Shown here: positions 58,451 to 64,000 of the stretch, one piece after another | How positions within the stretch are numbered: position 1 is the first letter of the stretch | How the letters are laid out: every line of letters begins with the position of its first letter | Source of the DNA: Triplophysa rosa | Taxonomy: Eukaryota; Chordata; Actinopteri; Cypriniformes; Nemacheilidae | DNA length: 64,000 bases | Assembly: GCF_024868665.1 (NCBI RefSeq) | Contig: NC_079898.1 | Coordinates: 19,712,403-19,776,402, forward strand | Reading direction: 5' to 3' | Notes under the pieces: generated by a model | The model's database searches: none | Told to the model about the DNA's origin: nothing | Seen by the model: the letters and a program-made list of their open reading frames with translations, nothing else | Program-made: the position numbers and the translations under genes

Positions 58451-59828
58451 TATTAGAGGTTCAGATGGTAATACTTGGATTTACTGGAAATGTATTCTTA
58501 TCAAGTTTGGATGAGGGGTTAAATGACAGAATAGTTTCTTGGTTACGTGGGCATTGTTTCTCTGAGTGTCACTTAGTCATTCTTGTTGGATATGTAGTAT
58601 CAAATTGATCTTAACGCTTTAATATAACCTGCCATGACAAGTTATAAGCCGCTTTTGTTCTGGTTCTCATCTTCTGACCTCAAATTTAATGACCACTTCT
58701 CACACAGCTGATGCTGAATCATTGTATTTAATATCCCGGTGGAAATATAAGAGTTTGGTTACTTTGACGTGTTGTCTGAAAGATGAATATTGCACCCAAG
58801 AATGTCTTCCGCTCCGAATCCACATCATCAAAGAATGCCTTTTCTTTTTGTGCTAGCTCGAAATGTCACCCCAAGCCCATTTTCTCCAGAAAAAGTCTCA
58901 TTCCCATTGTAACCCCTGTATAAATTATCTGTGGAGATCTTTCACAGCAAGAACAAGATCTATATATATTTTTTTTCTGTAGCCTCTATTCAACGCAGAT
59001 GATTAATGCCATTATTCAGACATAGACTTGTAATTTTCTATAATTGTGATTATTTATTTTTTTATTCTCTCTCCCACTTTCCTCCGATCTGAGGCGACAT
59101 TCAATAATTGGAGGATAGGAGGACGGTGGAGATGTTAATGAATCTAACAGTTGCTTTTTTCCCCTCATCAGAGGCTGTTTTAAAGTAATTGTAGGGAGCC
59201 TCTGTATGTGGTCCTGCGGGAAGGTGGGGGGATGAAATTGCAAGCACCTTGTACGCCTCTGCAATCTGATCCTATTATCTGACAGTGCTCTAAACCAGCC
59301 TCAATCACTACGTTTAGTGAAACACTGTGCCTTCCTTGTCTCCATTGGGCTCCACTTTCTTCTTTTCACTCAGTTTGCTGAAGAAAAGTCAGACTTATTG
59401 TTACATCAGTAGTTTTGGCAAGTTCAGAATGAAATCTGTTGAGCGTATAGTCAATATCCTATCATTTATTTAAAGAGCACTATTGAAATATGTCAGAATA
59501 TAATGAGCCTAAGAAGGTTGAAATAATTGCACTTTGTAAGACTGAAGCGGATACTGATGAAAAACAATACGTGTTTTGTTTCTGAAGTGCCCACTGATGA
59601 GTAAATAATTGCCAGCTAAATCGCAATTGAAGATTCCTATGCAAACTGGGAACTATGATTAACAAAAAATAATTTTTGAGTGATTGATATGGTATGTAAT
59701 TTAAGGGTTAGTAAAATATGATATGGGTAGTTTTCACGCAAATGATTTACCTTGTCCACACCATAGATGCTGCACTTCTGTTAATAAAAGAAAATCTAAT
59801 AAAAGTCTTCTCCTTTACTATTAGAAAA
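58451..59828. other. Intronic stretch
   Basis: No exon or repeat recognised. 58980-59280 is non-repetitive with GATTAATG and AACGCAGATGATTAATGCC and may be conserved. Confidence 0.25.
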
Positions 59829-60015
59829 ATGGTAAAAAATGTACCCAAGCTGTCACTGGGGGCAGTACCTTCTAAAAGGGTCCTAATATATGCCATTTAG
59901 GTACAGAAATGTATACAAGTTTCTTTGAAGTATTGCACCCTTTGGTACCACCAGCATGTACCTCTGGTGCTCATATGCACCCCAGTGACAGCTTGGGTAA
60001 TTTTTTTTGCCATTT
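59829..60015. repeat. Foldback MITE
   Basis: ACCCAAGCTGTCACTGGGG is mirrored by CCCCAGTGACAGCTTGGGT, an exact 19-base inversion, with GGTACC motifs in the loop. Confidence 0.82.
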
Positions 60016-61946
60016 TTTTCTGACAGTGGGATTTGTTTGTGGGGTCCTCTTGATCCCTGTTTATTTTTTTGCACTCAGTGACTTGGCCACACCTACTCAT
60101 TTACTACGGTACACGCAGAATAGAAAAATCTGTTGTGAATGATGTTTCATTTCATTTTACCATATTGATTTCCAAGCCATTCATTAGGCAAGGGGTCCTC
60201 ACAAAAGATTTATATTTGTAAAGTTATGTAATTCCTTGGTTACATTTATAAAAATAAATGAGTGTGCATTACTATGCCACCTTGTTCCTGAAAATGCATG
60301 TATTTAAAAAAGAGAATAGGCTTTTTGTATTAAAATGGCTCAAACTATTGTTGTTTCAACTATAGAAGTCGAATAATATCCATTATCTTGATGACTCAAA
60401 ATGAAGCTGACCTTTTGTGAAGTCATGCGTACGTGAGAAAAGAAACTTCTGGTCCGGCAGTTTGGTTGGAGGTTAGAGAAAGTCCAATATCCTCAGCACC
60501 TGCTTGCAAAGAGGTGCAGGCACTTAAGAAGGGTTTAGACAAATTGACCCGTTGGAAATCTAAGTGTGCGATCAGCCACCAACTCCATTTTGAAAGAGTG
60601 GGCAGTAATTACATTTGACTTGCTCTGATGGGAGAATTAATCCACGGTCAGTACGAACAATGGCAGGAAAAGAGTCCCATTCCACTCCACTCCCCCACAG
60701 TCTAGCTTTAAATAATATTCATAACCTGATATTAATGCTTCTGATGTGACATTCTCTTGGCTGCGTAGTGACGGCATATTGTTCATTTTGCAGGACTTGG
60801 ACTGCGTTCGTGGTCAGACCTCGGGGCATTTTAAATGACCTAGGTTTACGTTACCCTTTTCCAAACTTCTCCCGAGTTTTTCCTATCCAAGATAATCATA
60901 CAGAGTTTATAAATAGCTTTACCCTTGTTTTTGGCTGCCATCCCTGTTTTCTTCTCACGTATAAGGTGAACGAGAAGAAAAAGAGCTTGATTTACCTCAT
61001 ACGATACCTCCCTGCCTATTTTATTACACTTCTCTTACTAATTCTATTGGATCTGAGGAATACTTAACTCTGACAATGGTTTTAATCTCTCTGATAAAGG
61101 ATAGCGTTTTTTTCAGGTGGGTTGTCATGGAAATGGTTTTCCCTCACATGAGGTGTCTGTCTGTATACAGGGAGAGCTTCATCAGATGGGTAATTAAGTT
61201 ATTTTTCCAGCAAGCGGGAACAGGGAGTTGGAGAGCAAGAGAAGAATCAATAATGATATTGTGCTGCGCGAGTCTGTCATATAATACACCATGGTACTGG
61301 AAGTGCTTAATTTGGCTCTCGATATTCCTCTCCAGCCATTGTCAGAATGTACCTGCACCCTGTCTTAAACGGCACAGAAAAATGAGAAAGAGGCTGGGAA
61401 GCAGAGTAACGTTGTTTACCGAGCCGGGTACTGTATATTCAGTGCAGAACTCACTGGTGACCTATCAGATGTATGCTTTTAATGTGTCTACCACTCACAG
61501 TTTTGTGTTACACCTACAGCGGCCCTGCTGGAATGTAAATAACAGCTAATGGATATGGGCCTGCAAAAGTACCTGCATACATGACGCTGAAAGTTTCGCA
61601 CCAGATGATACCAGAAATGAACGGGAGTGATCCAGACACGTCTTACTTCTCAAAGTGGAGGACGAGGCATCTTTCACTCGTTCCGTTTGCATGTTGGCAT
61701 GTGACCGTGACACTGAACCGAATCTGAATGTATTGTTTCTTGGATGTAACTAGATACAATATCAAAATGTGGGAAGGCTCTTTGTAGCTGATGTTTTGAG
61801 TTGAGGGTATCCTGTAATCAAAAAAGCAGATGCTCACAAATCACGATCAGAAGAGAATCATAGACGTGTTTGAAATGCATCGAATGCTTGTTTTTTTTAG
61901 TTTAGTTTAGTTAGTTTTTAATATGTGAATGTGTGTGTGTATACTG

Positions 61947-61953
<7 letters not shown>
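60016..61953. other. Intronic stretch
   Basis: No exon recognised. 61070-61560 contains the longest plus-strand frame of the intron (157 codons) but it has no family similarity. The region is repeat-poor and may be conserved non-coding DNA. Confidence 0.25.
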
Positions 61954-61982
<29 letters not shown>

Positions 61983-62022
61983 TGTATGTATGTATATATG
62001 TATATATATATATATATATATA
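61954..62022. repeat. (TATG)n/(TA)n microsatellite
   Basis: About eleven TATG units then a TA run, directly abutting the element at 62023. Confidence 0.95.
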
Positions 62023-63000
62023 CAGTACCAGCCAAAAGTTTGATACACTTGCTCTTTCTTTTTTTACTCTTTCTTTATTTATATTTTTCTACCTTTTAGA
62101 AAAAAAGTAAACTCATCGGAACTGTTGAGGAGCACAATTCGTCCAAGGAATTATAAGGATCTGCATTCGGATCAGTTTTGAGACATTGAGCTTTAACGTT
62201 TTTGCCTTCCATTTGACTTAAAAACAAAAAAAAAGGTTTTATCTGCAAAGTCAAAAAATGTACACATACACAACGAAAAAACATCACATAATGTAAATAA
62301 GTTCACAAAATAAGAATATGTGAATAACTTAATTTTGATAAAATTGTCAGATAGAACTGATAATTCCAAGGCAACAAATTGTAGGGGAATTATGTGGAGA
62401 ATAAAAGCATCTACAATATATCAAAACGATGTTTTATTTAATCATCTTCAAACAAAGTAGTCACCCTTTCGCTAGAATTTTCAAAATCGTTCTCTTGGTA
62501 TTTTATCGTTAAGCTTCCTGAGATCCAGGCAAGCCTTTTCAAGAGTATTTCTAAGCGTTCCCATCTATTCAGGGCTATTATTGGCTGTTTTTCTTCATTA
62601 TTTGGTCCAAGACATCCATTTCAAAAATATTTTTTAAATATTTTTTTTTGTTTTATAATACGTTGGCACCATTATTTTTTTGTCTACAAAAGTAATTTTA
62701 AACATTGAGGGATGGTTTCCCCCACAGGGATTAGTTACAGCCAGGACTAGGCTTTATTAGGACATTTAAGTCGTTTTTACAAACACTCCTTGCAAACAAA
62801 CATTACATTTGTGCATTTTGATACAAAACAATGGCACTGCTGTATTTTAAGATATACCAGTACAAGCAGTTTTCAGTCTAGACAGCTCTAACATTTATTT
62901 TAGTCTAGGACTAGTCTTAAGCCCTGTACGGGAAACCACCCCGAAGATTTTGAAGATCATTAGAAACATTTCAGTGTTTCCCAACTTTTGACAGGTACTG
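62023..63000. mobile_element. TA-flanked element with CAGTACC ends
   Basis: CAGTACC(A/T)G(C/T)CAAAAGTT at 62023 and its complement ending at 63000, TA on both sides, 978 bases: Tc1/mariner-like by end and target. Interior resembles 54235-55030 (ATCTTCAAA..GTAG.C). A foldback is nested at 62709-62942. No transposase. Confidence 0.75.
62709..62942. mobile_element. Foldback MITE nested in the element above
   Basis: GGGATGGTTTCCC..CAGGG at the left mirrored by CCCTGTACGGGAAACCACCCC at the right, with CCAGGACTAGGCT / GTCTAGGACTAGTC blocks. Resembles the Harbinger-type MITE at 55470 in its GACTAGTCTTAAG-type inner text. Confidence 0.7.
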
Positions 63001-64000
63001 TATATAAATATATATACTTGAGTAAAATATATATATTACCTGTGGTGCTTTTAATTAGTCTTCTCAGCTTTTGGGAAAAGTTGTTTTTAAATTCATCTAT
63101 TTTAAAGCACAGCCACTACAGCTATAGATGTTACACAGACGACTGGTTTTGCATTGCATCTCATACTGTTTCTTTTTTACGAGCATCCTGCTTTGTGTTT
63201 AAGATGACGTGTCAAGTTAAAAATAGTCCAACTTTTAAAAACATGTCTTAAGACCTCTGCATTGTATTCGCTTACGTTATGCTCCGTTTTTAACATAAGA
63301 ACATGTCTAACGCAAACACCTCTTAGGAAATGTTTCAAGCTTATTTTTTCAAGGCTTACTTTAAGCTTACTAGTTGACTAGTTATTATAACAACCTAAAA
63401 AAGAGACTAAATGGAACGGATGCCAAATCTATATTTAGGGTATGTATTACCATATAGTCGTCCATCCATCTATTGACAAGCCATGCATGACTGCCGCCTG
63501 GTCTCTTATCAGAGTTTGACAGATATTCTGGGTCATTCGCGCAGATGATGAAAGTGATGCAGTGATGCTATGGGCTACACGTACGATGTGCCATCGTGAT
63601 GTTTGTATCGTCTTTCATATATCTTGTGTAGCAAAGTTAGCACTAAACACTGGCTGCTGTTCAAGTCATTACGCCAAGAGTTTGGCAGACTTTGACATGA
63701 GCCCTCGGTGACACCAACCCGTTAGATCAAAGAGTGTGATCAGTTTTCACATATGGTGTGTGTAGAGGGCATCACAAAGTCCTCCTCAGTTCACCAGCCA
63801 CGCAGGCGCTCTTTTTTTAGCCAGCTCTTTAGCCTGGGGTCCTACAAACCTCTCATCTTCTCTTCTCAGTGGCCGGCCAACCAATGAGATGCGAAGAGGA
63901 TTAGAGTCGAGGCTGCTATGCATGAAGAAGCAGCTTTGATGGGCAGCCCACCCCCGCTCCCTGTGCACTGCCCTCAGAAAAACTCATTTTAGATGTTGTG
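63001..64000. other. Distal intronic stretch
   Basis: No exon, RNA gene or clear repeat. Still inside macrod2 intron 3 by inference. Confidence 0.3.

Noticed and set aside
61076..61549. 157-codon plus-strand frame
   Set aside because: No family similarity, no start context or splice partner; treated as intronic DNA.

Overview
This is vertebrate DNA. Multi-exon genes with GT-AG introns, the gene families, and the repeats (CA and CTTT microsatellites, hAT and Tc1/mariner elements, hundreds of bases of palindromic MITEs) point to a teleost, most likely a cyprinid (carp/minnow/zebrafish relative). The open reading frames are short because real genes are split; I rebuilt them exon by exon from splice sites and frame continuity.

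Layout of the gene-rich left part (1-26.3 kb). Minus strand: a glycine N-acyltransferase (GLYAT)-like gene cut by the left edge (73-639), then a complete paralogue in tandem (2485-4277, 277 codons), then a three-exon cystatin (6745-8141, 129 codons). After a 6-kb block of nested transposons, a nine-exon microsomal epoxide hydrolase lies on the plus strand (14135-17430, 474 codons, catalytic Asp, Glu and His all present). It converges on a minus-strand mad2l1bp (p31comet) gene (19818-21211, 381 codons) across a 1.65-kb hAT element. mad2l1bp is divergent from macrod2, whose first three exons are at 22645-26304.

Right part (26.3-64 kb). I find no further macrod2 exon and no other host gene. Because the macro domain is cut off in mid-motif at 26304, all of this should be a very long macrod2 intron 3, as expected for this gene. 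It holds ten or more MITEs (one TTAA-ended, TTAAAGG-type family recurs many times), an L1-like LINE 3' end next to a 10-base assembly gap, a 1.4-kb composite DNA element with a tRNA-like sequence and a spliced transposon-derived exon, Tc1-type elements with other foldbacks nested inside them, and several non-repetitive stretches that may be conserved non-coding DNA.

The genes are functionally unrelated housekeeping or detoxification genes (acyl-glycine conjugation, cysteine protease inhibition, epoxide hydrolysis, spindle checkpoint silencing, ADP-ribose hydrolysis). I see no evidence of an undescribed gene system. The most informative structures are the nested transposon block at 10.1-13.6 kb, insertions with exact target-site duplications, and a foldback repeat carrying a CTCTCGCGGTA palindrome found just upstream of two different genes.
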